Part shown: positions 52,426-61,207 of the stretch, in pieces
Position numbering within the stretch: the stretch's first letter is position 1
Layout: the number at the start of each line of letters is the position of its first letter
Assembly (NCBI GenBank): GCA_963824905.1
Contig: CAWGRH010000012.1
Span: forward strand, 233,983-297,982
Reading direction: 5' to 3'
DNA from: JAJPKK01 sp963824905
GTDB taxonomy: Bacteria > Pseudomonadota > Alphaproteobacteria > Rhizobiales > Xanthobacteraceae
Length of the DNA: 64,000 bases
Position numbers and translations under genes: made by a program
Notes under the pieces: generated by a model
What the model was told of the DNA's origin: nothing
Seen by the model: the letters and a program-made list of their open reading frames with translations, nothing else
The model's database searches: none

Positions 52426-53361
52426 TCAGAAATCCGGCTTCTGCGCCATCGGGACTTCGGCATCCTTGTCGTGATGGAAGCCCGCGGGGTTTTCGGCGCA
52501 GGCGATTTCCGGCCATTCGCCGCGGTCGCGCTGATAGATCACGGTCGCGGTCCACGGCGTCGTGAAGGCGCCGGCGTCGTCGACGGTGAAGTGGATTTGC
52601 AGATATTTGTCGGTGTAATTCGGGTTCATCGGTCCGGCGGGGCGCCAATTCTCCTTGGCGGCGCGTTCGATGTCGCCCTTGACGTCATCGCGATCGAGCA
52701 GCCGGTAGCGCTCGACGACGTGGAGCTTGTCGGTATAGGGCGTGCCGAACAGGTCGATCATGGCGAACGGCCGGTCGACCTTGACGCCGACGGTGTCGAT
52801 GACCAGCGTGTCGCCTTCATAGTGGCCGACAGCGTCACCGTGCCAGGACGGCGTGACGTGGGCGGGATGCGGCTGATTGAGCTTGACCCTGCGGACCTCG
52901 TGGTCCTCGTTGAACAGCATCACGATCTGGTCCGGCAACTGCACCATCTCCATCGCCATGTGCTTGAACAGGAACGGCACCGGCTCGGGCCAGCACTGGT
53001 TCGCGGGGCTCGGATAGGTCACGCCGGAGAGCGACAGCTCGCCCTTCTGCTTGACGACGTCCGCCGCCCAGGGCTGCAGGATTGGATTGGCGTAATCGCC
53101 GACCAGCATGCCGTAGTCGCTCTGGCCGTTGTCTTTGCGCCGCGCCTTGTTGGTGACCGGGCCGGGGCCCGAGGCCGGCGGCACGAACCACGGCAGCGAG
53201 CCGTGGCGCCACACGCCGGAAAAGTCGGGGACGGAGCTTTGCGCCGCGGTGGCCGATGTGGCGGCCGGCGTGGCGACCGGCACAACCGCCGTCTGTTGGG
53301 CCGCGGCAGGAGCGGCTACGGCGATGATCGCGAGCGCGAGCAGATTCCCAGGCGCATTCAT
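52426..53361 (-). CDS. Secreted protein of unknown function, AVGHYEGDTLVIDT family (copy 3)
   Basis: A GGGGAGG precedes the ATG at 53361. The 311-residue protein has a signal peptide (LLALAIIAVAAPAAA, then QQT) and then SSVPDFSGVWRHGSLPWFVP, NKARRKDNGQSDYGMLVGDY, QCWPEPVPFLFKHMAMEMVQ, DAVGHYEGDTLVIDTVGVKV, KLHVVERYRLLDRDDVKGDI and VDDAGAFTTPWTATVIYQRD. It ends CAENPAGF and KPDF. It is closer to the copy at 18102 than to that at 29399, sharing the QCWP, ERYRLL and CAENP segments. Its function is unknown. Confidence 0.82.
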   Translation of the reverse strand: MNAPGNLLALAIIAVAAPAAAQQTAVVPVATPAATSATAAQSSVPDFSGVWRHGSLPWFVPPASGPGPVTNKARRKDNGQSDYGMLVGDYANPILQPWAADVVKQKGELSLSGVTYPSPANQCWPEPVPFLFKHMAMEMVQLPDQIVMLFNEDHEVRRVKLNQPHPAHVTPSWHGDAVGHYEGDTLVIDTVGVKVDRPFAMIDLFGTPYTDKLHVVERYRLLDRDDVKGDIERAAKENWRPAGPMNPNYTDKYLQIHFTVDDAGAFTTPWTATVIYQRDRGEWPEIACAENPAGFHHDKDAEVPMAQKPDF

Positions 53362-53479
53362 CAAGACCTCCCCGATGCGTTCTTCGTTCTGGTTGCGCTC
53401 CTCGTCCCGGCGCGAGCGCGGCCGCGAGCTTAGCCCAAATCCTGAGACCGCGCACTGCGGTGCAATTGATCGCGCTTCC

Positions 53480-53528
53480 TTCTCCCTCTCCCGCTTGCGG
53501 GACGCTTGCGGGGGAGGGTCGGGGAGGG
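53480..53528. repeat. G/C-rich palindromic repeat
   Basis: TTCTCCCTCTCCCGCTTGCG followed by GGACGCTTGCGGGGGAGGGT is an interrupted palindrome of the class near 13120. A related shorter palindrome lies at about 53592-53622. Both are between two opposite-facing reading units. Confidence 0.75.
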
Positions 53529-53627
53529 CGCCGCGGCGGCGCGGCGATCGCAGACGTTGTCTAGGGGCGAGACTCGGGCTTCCCCTGCCTTCCCTCCCGC
53601 GCAAGCAAGCGCAGGAGGGAACGCGCG

Positions 53628-54143
53628 TTACTGCGTCTTGCGCGGCACGTGCAGCGTCATCAGGACGATCGGCGCGCCGCCGGTGGGCGCGATCTGGTGC
53701 GGCGTGTTCTGCGGCACGACCAGGAAGTCGCCCTTGCTGATCGCCTGCGCGCTGCCGCCGGAGATGTCGCTGCCGGAGAGGTTCTCGGGGTTGTTGCGCT
53801 TCTCGTCGACGAGCTTGCCGCCGGTGACGATGGTGCCGGTGCCTTCGATGACGTACATCATCTCGGCCTCGGTCTCGTGGACCGCCGCCGGCGCCTTGGC
53901 TGCGCGGTATTCGAGGCTCGCCCGGTAGGGCGCGAGCGTGAGGATCGGCGTGGCGATCATCGGCTGGCCTTCCTTGCGTTCGCCCTTGACCTTGTCGATC
54001 AGCGCAAGCACGTCCTTCGAACTCGCGAACAGCTTGATGTTCGGGCCGGTCTCGCCGACCACCTGCGCAAGCGCGCACGGCGCATACGCCGATGCCAGTA
54101 TCGTCATCGCCAGCAACGTCTTCGTTGGAAACGGGGCGCGCAT
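53628..54143 (-). CDS. Secreted cupin-domain protein
   Basis: The 171-residue protein has a signal peptide (KTLLAMTILASAYAPCALAQ). The cupin barrel follows, with PAAVHETEAEMMYVIEGTGT and ISKGDFLVVPQNTPHQIAPT, the two metal-binding motifs containing the usual His/Glu residues (HETEAE, then PHQI). Cupin enzymes and binding proteins act on varied substrates, and none is indicated here. It is in the same orientation as the upstream unknown secreted protein. Confidence 0.87.
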   Translation of the reverse strand: MRAPFPTKTLLAMTILASAYAPCALAQVVGETGPNIKLFASSKDVLALIDKVKGERKEGQPMIATPILTLAPYRASLEYRAAKAPAAVHETEAEMMYVIEGTGTIVTGGKLVDEKRNNPENLSGSDISGGSAQAISKGDFLVVPQNTPHQIAPTGGAPIVLMTLHVPRKTQ

Positions 54144-54249
54144 CAGTTCCTCCCATCGTTGGTTTGCGGGCGCAGGATAACAGTGCAGCGAGGGCAGGCA
54201 AGCGGCGTTCGCCTCGCAGTTCTACAGCAGGATCCGCTCATGCAATCGT

Positions 54250-54344
54250 CATGGCCGGGCTCGGCCCTGGGCTTGGCCTTGCCGTCCCGCTCAGGAAGGC
54301 ACAGCCGTGCCACATGATCGAGATCGCCGGGTAAGACCGGCGAC
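54250..54344. repeat. Degraded copy of the GGCCGGG hairpin repeat
   Basis: CATGGCCGGGCTCGGCCCTG and AGATCGCCGGGTAAGACCGG are imperfect counterparts of the arms seen at 52299-52387. Several mispairs make this copy the least perfect. Confidence 0.6.
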
Positions 54345-54358
54345 GACGGCGGATAGAG

Positions 54359-56047
54359 TTATTCTCGCGACGGCTGCAGCAGCGGCACGTCGGGCCAGCG
54401 GTCGGCGAACAGGATCGGACGGTCGGTGCGATCGGCTTCGGGCGCAAGCGCCATGACGGCGCGTTCGGCGTCGGCGAGGCCAGCGCCGAACTGATCGTCC
54501 GGCCCCTTCCGGCCGAGAGCGAACGCGGTCGACTGCAGGATCTTGCGCACTTCGTCCGGCGTGATGGACGGCTTGAGCTCGACCAGAAGCGCAGCGATTC
54601 CGCTGACCTCGGCGGCCGCGACCGACGTGCCGGTGGTCAGCTGGTACGCCCGCCGGGGAGCCGGCACCAGCACGTCGACACCGGGCGCCGCGACGGCGAT
54701 GTACTTGCCACGGTTCGCTGCGGACAGCAGGCGGTTGTCGGCATCGACCGCCGTCACTGCTATGACGTTCTTGTCCGCCGCGGGGTAGAGCGGCGGCGAT
54801 TTCGGTCCGGCATTGCCGGCGGCTGCGACCAGCACCACGCCCTTCTGCTTCGCTGCGGCGACGCCGCGCGCAATGTCCGGATCGTAAGGTCCGGCAAAAC
54901 TCATGTTGATGATGCGCGCGCCGTGAGACGACTGCCCAGTCGATGCCGGTCAGCAGGCTCAGCGTCGTCGCCTCGGATTTGTCGCCCCCACCGTTGAAGG
55001 CGCGGATGGCGAGAAGCCGCACGTTCGGCGCGACTCCCATCACCTTGCTGCGCGCGACGATCGCGCCTGCCATGCCGGTGCCGTGTGGGTTGGAGGCACC
55101 CATGGGGGCGATGGCGTCGAAGCGGTCGGCGACGGCGTCGATGATCTCCGGATGCGACGTGTCGATTTCCGAGTTGATCACCGCGACCAGGACCTTCTCG
55201 CCGGTGGCGAAGCGATGCGCTTCGCCAAGATGCAGCTTGGTCGACGCGTATTGCGCGCCCGCATCGAGTTCGGCCCGTGCGGTTGGTACCTGCGGGAGCG
55301 ACGCCACCGGCGCCTGCGCAAGCGTGAAGCGATAATTGGGCTGGGCGTGGCGCACCAAGCCGTCGATCTCAAGGGCGCGAATGACGTCGGAGATGTTGGC
55401 GCCGTCGGTGATCCGCCAGCGATAATACGTCGTGCCGACCAAGGGGATGTCGTGGCTCTCGATCACCGCGAGCCGATGGCGCTGCGCGAGCGCGTCGAGT
55501 TCACGCTGCGAGATGTTCGAGGCGAGCCCGACGACGACCTCGTTCGGCACGAATTGGCGCTCGCCGACCGGCGGGACCCCGCTGCGCGGAATATTCTGGC
55601 CAGTGCCGTTGCGGCCAAGCGCGTTGGGATTGAGCGCAGGGTTCGTCGCGTTGGACACCGCGTTGCGGACGCTGCCCATCAGCGAGTTGGTGACCGAGTT
55701 CAGCGGCGGCAGCCGGTCGACCGTGGAAGTCACGTGCCAGTGACGGTGCTTGCGGCGCTGCTCGCGGCGCCGCTGACGCTGCTTGTCGTGCTGCTGACTG
55801 TCTGATCCGCAGACGGCAAGCCGAGACCACCGGTGCCGGTCCCGAGGCCCGTTCCGCCAAGGCCGCCTCCGAGACCGGTGCCTCCGAGAGCGCTGCCGCC
55901 CAGACCGGTGCCACCAAGACCGGTGCCGACGCTCGGCACGCCAAGTCCGCGCAGCTGCGCGCCTGCCTCGGTCGCACCGAGACAATGCAACATCGCTGCC
56001 GCAGTAAGAATTACGGCAATCCGCCTCGCATTGATGGAGTTGAGCAA
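54359..56047 (-). pseudogene. S8 family subtilisin-like peptidase with signal peptide and Gly-rich linker, frameshifted
   Basis: The N-terminal part is a signal peptide (RRIAVILTAAAMLHCLGATE, then AGA) and a Gly/Thr/Leu repeat linker (GTGLGG units). A TTG at 56047 is a weak start candidate. A shift near 55731 is needed to join a prodomain region (VPNEVVVGLASNISQRELDA) and VLVAVINSEIDTSHPEI. Another extra base near 54929 breaks the catalytic domain before SHGARIINMSFAG. The HGTG His, GNAGP Asn and GTSVAAAEVSG Ser regions are present. The first catalytic residue reads Asn where VAVID is expected, so activity is doubtful even after repair. Confidence 0.8.
55823..55935. repeat. Gly/Thr-rich short tandem repeats in the S8 peptidase linker
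   Basis: This stretch encodes several GTGLGG and related hexapeptide units (on the minus strand). The DNA contains repeated CCGGTGCC and CCGCCAAG-like blocks. Such runs are prone to slippage and lie next to one of the apparent frameshifts. Confidence 0.7.
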
Positions 56048-56179
56048 GCCTCCCCCACAGCGCAATAATGACGCTTTCCCCGCCACTCGAATTGAGGCCG
56101 CGAATTTGATCGATTTATGTCCGGCTGCTCTGCAACCGGAAGTTACAGGTTTTGCGATCGCTTCGCGACTTCGCCCATG

Positions 56180-56208
56180 AAAAAAGCCGCGCCCTCTCGG
56201 GGCGCGGC
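56180..56208 (-). terminator. Rho-independent terminator
   Basis: On the minus strand the sequence reads GCCGCGCCCC, a short GAGA loop, GGGCGCGGC and then six T residues. This is a strong stem with a U-tract. It lies about 30 bases beyond the stop of the gene at 56236-56718 and should end its transcription. Confidence 0.9.
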
Positions 56209-56235
56209 TGCACAAGCGCTCGCCGATGTCGGCGG

Positions 56236-56718
56236 TCAGTTGGTTTTCGTGAACTGGATCTCGCCGGGCACGATTTGCAGGTAGGAGGTCACGCGCTTGA
56301 TCGGCTCCCACGCCTGCTGGTGGCCCTGCATGTCGGTCGCAGTCGCCTTGTAGATGAAGGTGCCGTTCGGATAGTCCTTCGGCACGATCCAGACGCCGAC
56401 CCAGAAGAAGTCGGTCGGCCCCTGCGGCGGATGGCCGCCATAGTAGCCGACGATCTTTTGGCCGTCGGGCATCTCGACGGTGATGTCCTTGAGCGCCTTG
56501 TCGTCCATCAGCTTGCCGTCCTTATCGCGGATGCGGAAGCGGAAGACGATCTTTTCGAGGTGCTTGAACTGGTTGTTGAGGACGCAGATCGGGCCTGGTG
56601 CGCCGGGCTGGTTGCCGCGCACGATGTCGCCCTCGATGAAGATGTCCTGCGCGCGTGCCGCACCGGCAAATCCCAGCACCGCGGCCGATAACGCGATAAC
56701 GGACCACGTCATTTTCAT
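56236..56718 (-). CDS. Secreted hypothetical protein (160 aa)
   Basis: GGGAGGCGA precedes the ATG at 56718. A signal peptide (WSVIALSAAVLGFAGAARAQ) is followed by DIFIEGDIVRGNQPGAPGPI, CVLNNQFKHLEKIVFRFRIR, MPDGQKIVGYYGGHPPQGPT and FWVGVWIVPKDYPNGTFIYK. It is a compact beta-sandwich-like domain, presumably periplasmic, and I recognise no enzyme motif. It is a single-gene unit with a clear terminator. Confidence 0.77.
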   Translation of the reverse strand: MKMTWSVIALSAAVLGFAGAARAQDIFIEGDIVRGNQPGAPGPICVLNNQFKHLEKIVFRFRIRDKDGKLMDDKALKDITVEMPDGQKIVGYYGGHPPQGPTDFFWVGVWIVPKDYPNGTFIYKATATDMQGHQQAWEPIKRVTSYLQIVPGEIQFTKTN

Positions 56719-56806
56719 TGCAGTCGCCTCCCGAGCCGGACCGCTCGGTCCCATTGCTCGGGAAGCATGATACGGGCGCGGCCGGCGCGATAGAAGGGGG
56801 CCAGGC

Positions 56807-57913
56807 TCATTTCGTGCGAGCGGGACCGGCGATCGCGGCCCGCAGGGTGAGTGAGCTTCCCCGGCGCGACACGCCGAGCTCGGCGACCTCGCCGATCTCG
56901 AGCAGTGCGATGCGGTGCTTGAGGTCGACGGCGTCGCGCAGCGGCGTGCCGCCGAACGCTGTCACGAGGTCGCCCGGCTTGAGCCCGGCGCGCGCGGCCG
57001 GCGAGCCGGTGTCGACCTCGAGAATGACGGCGCCCGGCGGCGGCGCCGACATCGTCAGGCCGGCGACGACACTCGCTGCCGGGTCGTCATATACGAAGCC
57101 GAGCATGCCGCGGCGAATGTCGCCTTGCGCGACGATGCGCTTTGCCAGCGAGCGGACGAGCCGGGAGGGAATTGCGAAGCCATAGCCCGGATTTCCATTG
57201 GACACGCCGACGAAGGCGGTGCTGATGCCGACGAGCCGGCCGGCGATATTGACGAGCGCGCCGCCCGAATTTCCGGGGTAGATCGCGGCGTCGGTCTGGA
57301 TGAAATCCTCGTAAGGGCTGAGCCCGACATTGGCGCGATGCAGGCCGCTGACGATCCCCGCGCTCACCGTCTGGCCGAGCGCACGCGGGTTGCCGATGGC
57401 GAGCACGAAATCACCGACCTCGAGGCTGTCGGAATCCGCGAACGTCGCCTCGGTGAGCCCCGCCGGCTCGACCTTGATCACCGCGACGTCGGTGTTGCGG
57501 TCGGCGCCGACGCGCCTCGCCTGCAGCGCGCGGCCGTCGGTGAGCCGCACCGTGATGCGGTCGGCCTGGTCGATGACATGGCTGTTGGTGACGATGAGGC
57601 CGTGCTCGGCGTCGAACACCACGCCGGAGCCTGATCTGCGGCTCTCGTCTGCCGCATGCCGTGAGGCGCCGGCGTTGCGCGAGGTGCGCTCTGGGGCGGC
57701 GCGGCTCGCCTCGATGGCCACGACCGCGGGTGCGATCGCCTTCACCACGGTGGCGAGGCTCGACACGCTCGCCACCTCGGCGACGATCGGCAGCGGAACG
57801 CCCGCGCGCGCTTCCGACGCGGCGAGCGCAAGGCCCAGCGCCAACGCGGCGCCGAGACGAATCACACGGTCGGCGCGCCGACCCGACGTGAAAGGACCCG
57901 GTGAGCTCTTCAT
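56807..57913 (-). CDS. Trypsin-like serine protease with PDZ domain (DegP/HtrA type)
   Basis: The 368-residue protein has a signal segment (LGAALALGLALAASEARAGV). It then has the chymotrypsin-fold triad: GLIVTNSHVIDQADRI (His), NTDVAVIKVEPAGL (Asp) and YPGNSGGALVNIAGRL (Ser). A C-terminal PDZ domain follows (PPPGAVILEVDTGSPAARAG, LKPGDLVTAFGGTPLRD). Such proteases degrade or refold misfolded envelope proteins. It has only one PDZ domain, fewer than classic DegP, which resembles DegS or HtrA-like forms. It is a monocistronic-looking gene. Confidence 0.93.
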   Translation of the reverse strand: MKSSPGPFTSGRRADRVIRLGAALALGLALAASEARAGVPLPIVAEVASVSSLATVVKAIAPAVVAIEASRAAPERTSRNAGASRHAADESRRSGSGVVFDAEHGLIVTNSHVIDQADRITVRLTDGRALQARRVGADRNTDVAVIKVEPAGLTEATFADSDSLEVGDFVLAIGNPRALGQTVSAGIVSGLHRANVGLSPYEDFIQTDAAIYPGNSGGALVNIAGRLVGISTAFVGVSNGNPGYGFAIPSRLVRSLAKRIVAQGDIRRGMLGFVYDDPAASVVAGLTMSAPPPGAVILEVDTGSPAARAGLKPGDLVTAFGGTPLRDAVDLKHRIALLEIGEVAELGVSRRGSSLTLRAAIAGPARTK

Positions 57914-58218
57914 GGCGGCGATCTTTCCGATGTGCCCGGCAGCTGCAGCCGAGCGTCACCGCGGAGCATGCAACTCTCTGCCGTCGCCGTTTATGAGGTG
58001 AGTCACTCAGGCTTTATTCCGCGGCTTTCTGCCCCGCCGGCGAATTTCGACGGCTGGTGGAGGGGCGGCGGTACCGAGATGCCGTCAGCGCAGCATCTCC
58101 TGCCGTGATCTTGGGCAAGTGGCGCCGATGCATTCAGTCGCATGTGAGGGGCTTCACACAGAGGTCATCGAAATGCGGTTACCAGCAGGGGCATGTCCTC
58201 CAATTATGGAGACGCCTC
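57914..58218. other. Spacer of 305 bases with no recognised feature
   Basis: I see no credible reading frame, RNA structure, promoter or repeat between the PDZ protease gene and the small gene at 58219. A GGAG at 58208-58211 belongs to that gene. Confidence 0.6.
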
Positions 58219-58428
58219 ATGACAAAGCTTGCTCTATTCATGTTTCTGGGCGCCGCCGCCGCCCCTTCGGTGCACGCAGGAGACACCAGGGATGCACGGC
58301 GGGACGTCTTCGACTTCTGCAATCAATTCGTCATCAACGAGCCCGATCAACCGATGCGCTTCGGCTTTTCGCGCGACTGCATCCTCTACGACCCCGATCT
58401 CCTCGCGCCGGAATGGCGCGCACGCTGA
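58219..58428 (+). CDS. Small secreted hypothetical protein (69 aa)
   Basis: A GGAG lies eight bases before the ATG at 58219. The first 20 residues form a signal peptide (MTKLALFMFLGAAAAPSVHA). The mature part RRDVFDFCNQFVINEPDQPM and GFSRDCILYDPDLLAPE contains two cysteines. The family is not recognised, but a small disulfide-bonded periplasmic protein is likely. Confidence 0.65.
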   Translation: MTKLALFMFLGAAAAPSVHAGDTRDARRDVFDFCNQFVINEPDQPMRFGFSRDCILYDPDLLAPEWRAR

Positions 58429-58438
58429 CCGCTTCGAA

Positions 58439-58612
58439 ATGGCCGGGCTCGTCCCGGCCATTTCAGTTTGATGGGAGATTTTCCACGCCAACGAATGTCA
58501 TTGCCCGGCTTGACCGGGCAATCCAGTAACCCCCGAACTGTTGATGTTTCCAAGACTTCGCCCCACCGAGAGGCCGGTGGTTACTGGATCGCCCGGTCAA
58601 GCCGGGCGATGA
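58439..58612. repeat. Cluster of palindromic REP-like repeats
   Basis: ATGGCCGGGCTCGTCCCGGC followed by CAT lies at 58439-58462. CATTGCCCGGCTTGACCGGG and ACTGGATCGCCCGGTCAAGC cores lie at about 58498-58525 and 58580-58612. These match the palindromes at 36842-36958 and the class at 45682 and 52299. Confidence 0.85.
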
Positions 58613-58649
58613 CAAGATGGTGAATGCCTGGAAGGATTGTTCCTCGGGC

Positions 58650-59756
58650 CTATTCCGAGTGGCCGGCCATGGCGCGCCGCTCCGCGGCGTAGCGGACGAG
58701 GGCGAGGAAGCGATAGAGGCCGTGGACGAACTTGCTGTAGGGCAGGGTGAGAAACAGCGCGAACACGACGCCGAGATGGACGGCGAGAAGCATCCCCATC
58801 GCCGCAGTATCGCGCAGCACCAGCAGCGCGAGGCCGGTGAGGCCGGACAGGAACAGCATTGCGATGAAGGCGGTGTCCATGCCGAGGCGCGCTTCGTCGG
58901 CGAGCGCCGGGTCGCGCCGGAATTTTTCGACGAGCAATCCGGCAGGCCCGATGACGAGCCCGATACCGCCGAGCGTGCCGAGGATCACCGGCAGATTGTA
59001 CCAGGCATAGGGCGCCTCTCGCGCCAGCAGATAGTGGTCGAGCGTCGCGACGCAGGTGGCGGCGAAGCACAGCAGGAAGCCGTAGAAGGTGAAATGATGA
59101 TAGAGCCGCCGATGGTCGGCGCGGCTCTCCTCATCGTTCATGCAGCCTTCCCCGCCGCCGTCGAGATAATGCAGCGTGAAGGCGTCGTGCATCGCCTTGA
59201 GCCAGGGATAAGGCCCGTTCGTGGTGGGATCGCCGATGTCGCGCCAGAAATTACGCGCGGAGAGCGCGAGGGCCACGATCGCGTAGACGAAGGCGGCGCC
59301 GAAGATCAGCACCATCGCATTGTGCGGCATCAACGCATAGAACGATCCCGGACCGCCGCCACGCGCGAACACCGCCGCAGGATTGTTGAACGCGACGAAG
59401 CCGATCACGAACGCCGCCACGCTCAGCGCCGCGATGACCGCGACGGCAAGCCCGTTGCGCGCGAACAGGCCCGACAACGCCGCCGGCCATGCATAGGCCC
59501 GATAGGAATTGGCGCGGACCTGCGCGAACACGCGTGGCACGTCGACGTCGAACTCGTGGGGCGGCGAGAACTGGCAGTCGTCGTAACAGGCGCCGCAGCC
59601 GTGGCACAGATTGGCGAGGTAGTTGAGGTCGCCGTCGGGAAACGCGCGGCGCATTTCCATCGCCGGGAATACCGCGCACAGGCCCTCGCAGTAGCGGCAC
59701 GAGTTGCAGACCACCATCAGGCGGTCGGCCTCGGCGAGCATCTTAGTTCCGTGCAT
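58650..59756 (-). CDS. tcuB: Tricarballylate utilization 4Fe-4S membrane protein TcuB
   Basis: The 368-residue protein starts with two ferredoxin-like clusters, CNSCRYCEGLC and CHGCGACYDDCQFSPPHEF. Six or so membrane spans follow, starting at LSGLFARNGLAVAVIAALSV and carrying conserved His (HYLDGGGEGCMNDEESRADH, HHFTFYGFLLCFA). This is the CitB/TcuB architecture. It passes electrons from reduced TcuA flavin to the membrane quinone pool. It overlaps tcuA by 14 bases and the transporter is next, a standard tcu order. Confidence 0.92.
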   Translation of the reverse strand: MHGTKMLAEADRLMVVCNSCRYCEGLCAVFPAMEMRRAFPDGDLNYLANLCHGCGACYDDCQFSPPHEFDVDVPRVFAQVRANSYRAYAWPAALSGLFARNGLAVAVIAALSVAAFVIGFVAFNNPAAVFARGGGPGSFYALMPHNAMVLIFGAAFVYAIVALALSARNFWRDIGDPTTNGPYPWLKAMHDAFTLHYLDGGGEGCMNDEESRADHRRLYHHFTFYGFLLCFAATCVATLDHYLLAREAPYAWYNLPVILGTLGGIGLVIGPAGLLVEKFRRDPALADEARLGMDTAFIAMLFLSGLTGLALLVLRDTAAMGMLLAVHLGVVFALFLTLPYSKFVHGLYRFLALVRYAAERRAMAGHSE

Positions 59757-61143
59757 TGGCCGCCGCCTCCCGTCCCGCGATTCGGCCGAATACGCTGCCG
59801 ATCGTCATGCCGATGCCGGCGGCATAGCCGCGGCCGAGCACGTTGCCCGCCATGATCTCGCCGGCGGCGAACATGTTGGCCGAGGGCCGGCCGTCCTTCA
59901 TCAGCATGCGCGCTTCCTTGTTCACGCGGGTTCCGAGATAGGTGAAAGTGATGCCGGGCCGCACCGGATAGGCATAGAACGGCGCCTTCTCGATGCGCCG
60001 CGCCCAATGGGTCTTGGCCGGCGTGATCCCCTCGGTGCGGCAGTCGTCGAGAATGGTGTGGTCGAAGGTGCCGGGCCGCACCGCGGAGTTGAACTCGGCG
60101 ACGGTCTTCTCGAGCGTTGCCGGATCGAGGCTGAATTTGCCGGCAAGCTCGCCGATCGAGTTCGCCTCGATCGGCGGAAACAGCGACGGCATGAACATCG
60201 TGAGCGAGCTCGCATCGAAGATGATATAGGCGATCTGGTCCGGCTGGCCGGCGACGAGCCGGCCCCAGATCGCATAGCGCTTCGGCCACACGTCCTCGCC
60301 CTCGTCGTAGAAGCGCTGGGCGTGCTTGTTGACGACGATGCCGAACACCACGCAGTCGAGCCGCGTGATGATGCCGCCGTCATATTTCGGCGCCCGCGCG
60401 TCGATCGCCACCGCGTGGCACTGGGTGGGATCGCCGATCTCGCCGACGCCCTTGTCGAGCAGCAGCTTGAGCACGGTGCCGCGGTTGTGCGGCGTGCCGC
60501 GGATCAGGAAGTTGTCGGCCGGCGCTCCCCAATATTGCTTCATCCACTCGATGTTCGCCTCGAACCCGCCGCAGGCGGCGACGAGTGCGCCGGCGCGCAC
60601 AGTGGCGCGCTCGCCGTTGCCACGCCGCGCTGTCGCCGAAAGGAACATGCCGTCGGCAATCTCGATATCGACCACCTCGGTCTCGTACTCGATCGCGACG
60701 CCCAGCGCCTCGGCGGTGCGGTAAAGCGCGTTGAGCATCGCCCGGCCGCCGCCGAGAAAGAACGAGTTGGTCCGCCCGAGGCTCAGCGTGCCGCCGAGCG
60801 AGGGTTGGAAGCGCACGCCCTGCTCCGCGATCCAGCCGAGCATCGCCTTCGATTCGTGGATCATGTGGCGGGCGAGCGGCTCGTCGGTGTTGCCGCCGGT
60901 GACGCGCAGGAGGTCGTCGAAAAACTCCTCCTCGGTGTAGGGGCCGGTCAGCTCCTTGGTCGCCGCATCGTGGGCGCAGCGCATATTGCGGGTGTGGCGG
61001 GTGTTGCCGCCGCGGTAGAACTTCGTCGCTACTTCCAGCACCAGCACCGAGGCGCCGGCCCGCCGCGCGGCGATCGCCGCACACAGGGCGGCGTTGCCGC
61101 CGCCGACGACGAGCACGTCGTATTTTTTTGTCAGATCCGCCAT
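59743..61143 (-). CDS. tcuA: FAD-dependent tricarballylate dehydrogenase TcuA
   Basis: The 466-residue flavoprotein begins YDVLVVGGGNAALCAAIAAR (dinucleotide fold) and contains NTRHTRNMRCAHDAATKELT, LVAACGGFEANIEWMKQYWG, FLIRGTPHNRGTVLKLLLDK and FTYLGTRVNKEARMLMKDGR, ending GNVLGRGYAAGIGMTIGSVF. It is the succinate-dehydrogenase/fumarate-reductase flavoprotein class and matches TcuA, which oxidises tricarballylate to cis-aconitate. Because substrate range in this family is broader, the identity of the substrate in this organism is inferred from gene context. Confidence 0.9.
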   Translation of the reverse strand: MADLTKKYDVLVVGGGNAALCAAIAARRAGASVLVLEVATKFYRGGNTRHTRNMRCAHDAATKELTGPYTEEEFFDDLLRVTGGNTDEPLARHMIHESKAMLGWIAEQGVRFQPSLGGTLSLGRTNSFFLGGGRAMLNALYRTAEALGVAIEYETEVVDIEIADGMFLSATARRGNGERATVRAGALVAACGGFEANIEWMKQYWGAPADNFLIRGTPHNRGTVLKLLLDKGVGEIGDPTQCHAVAIDARAPKYDGGIITRLDCVVFGIVVNKHAQRFYDEGEDVWPKRYAIWGRLVAGQPDQIAYIIFDASSLTMFMPSLFPPIEANSIGELAGKFSLDPATLEKTVAEFNSAVRPGTFDHTILDDCRTEGITPAKTHWARRIEKAPFYAYPVRPGITFTYLGTRVNKEARMLMKDGRPSANMFAAGEIMAGNVLGRGYAAGIGMTIGSVFGRIAGREAAANARN

Positions 61144-61207
61144 CTCCCCTCCGTCAACCGCAGCCCCGAATGCGGGGTGCGGCCGCCCCTTTTGCTCGTC
61201 TGCGGCC

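Noticed and set aside
9334..54929. Programmed +1 ribosomal frameshifting as an explanation of the many frame breaks
   Set aside because: The breaks occur in unrelated genes at unrelated sequences without shared slippery motifs or stops at the shift site, so sequencing error or decay is much more likely.
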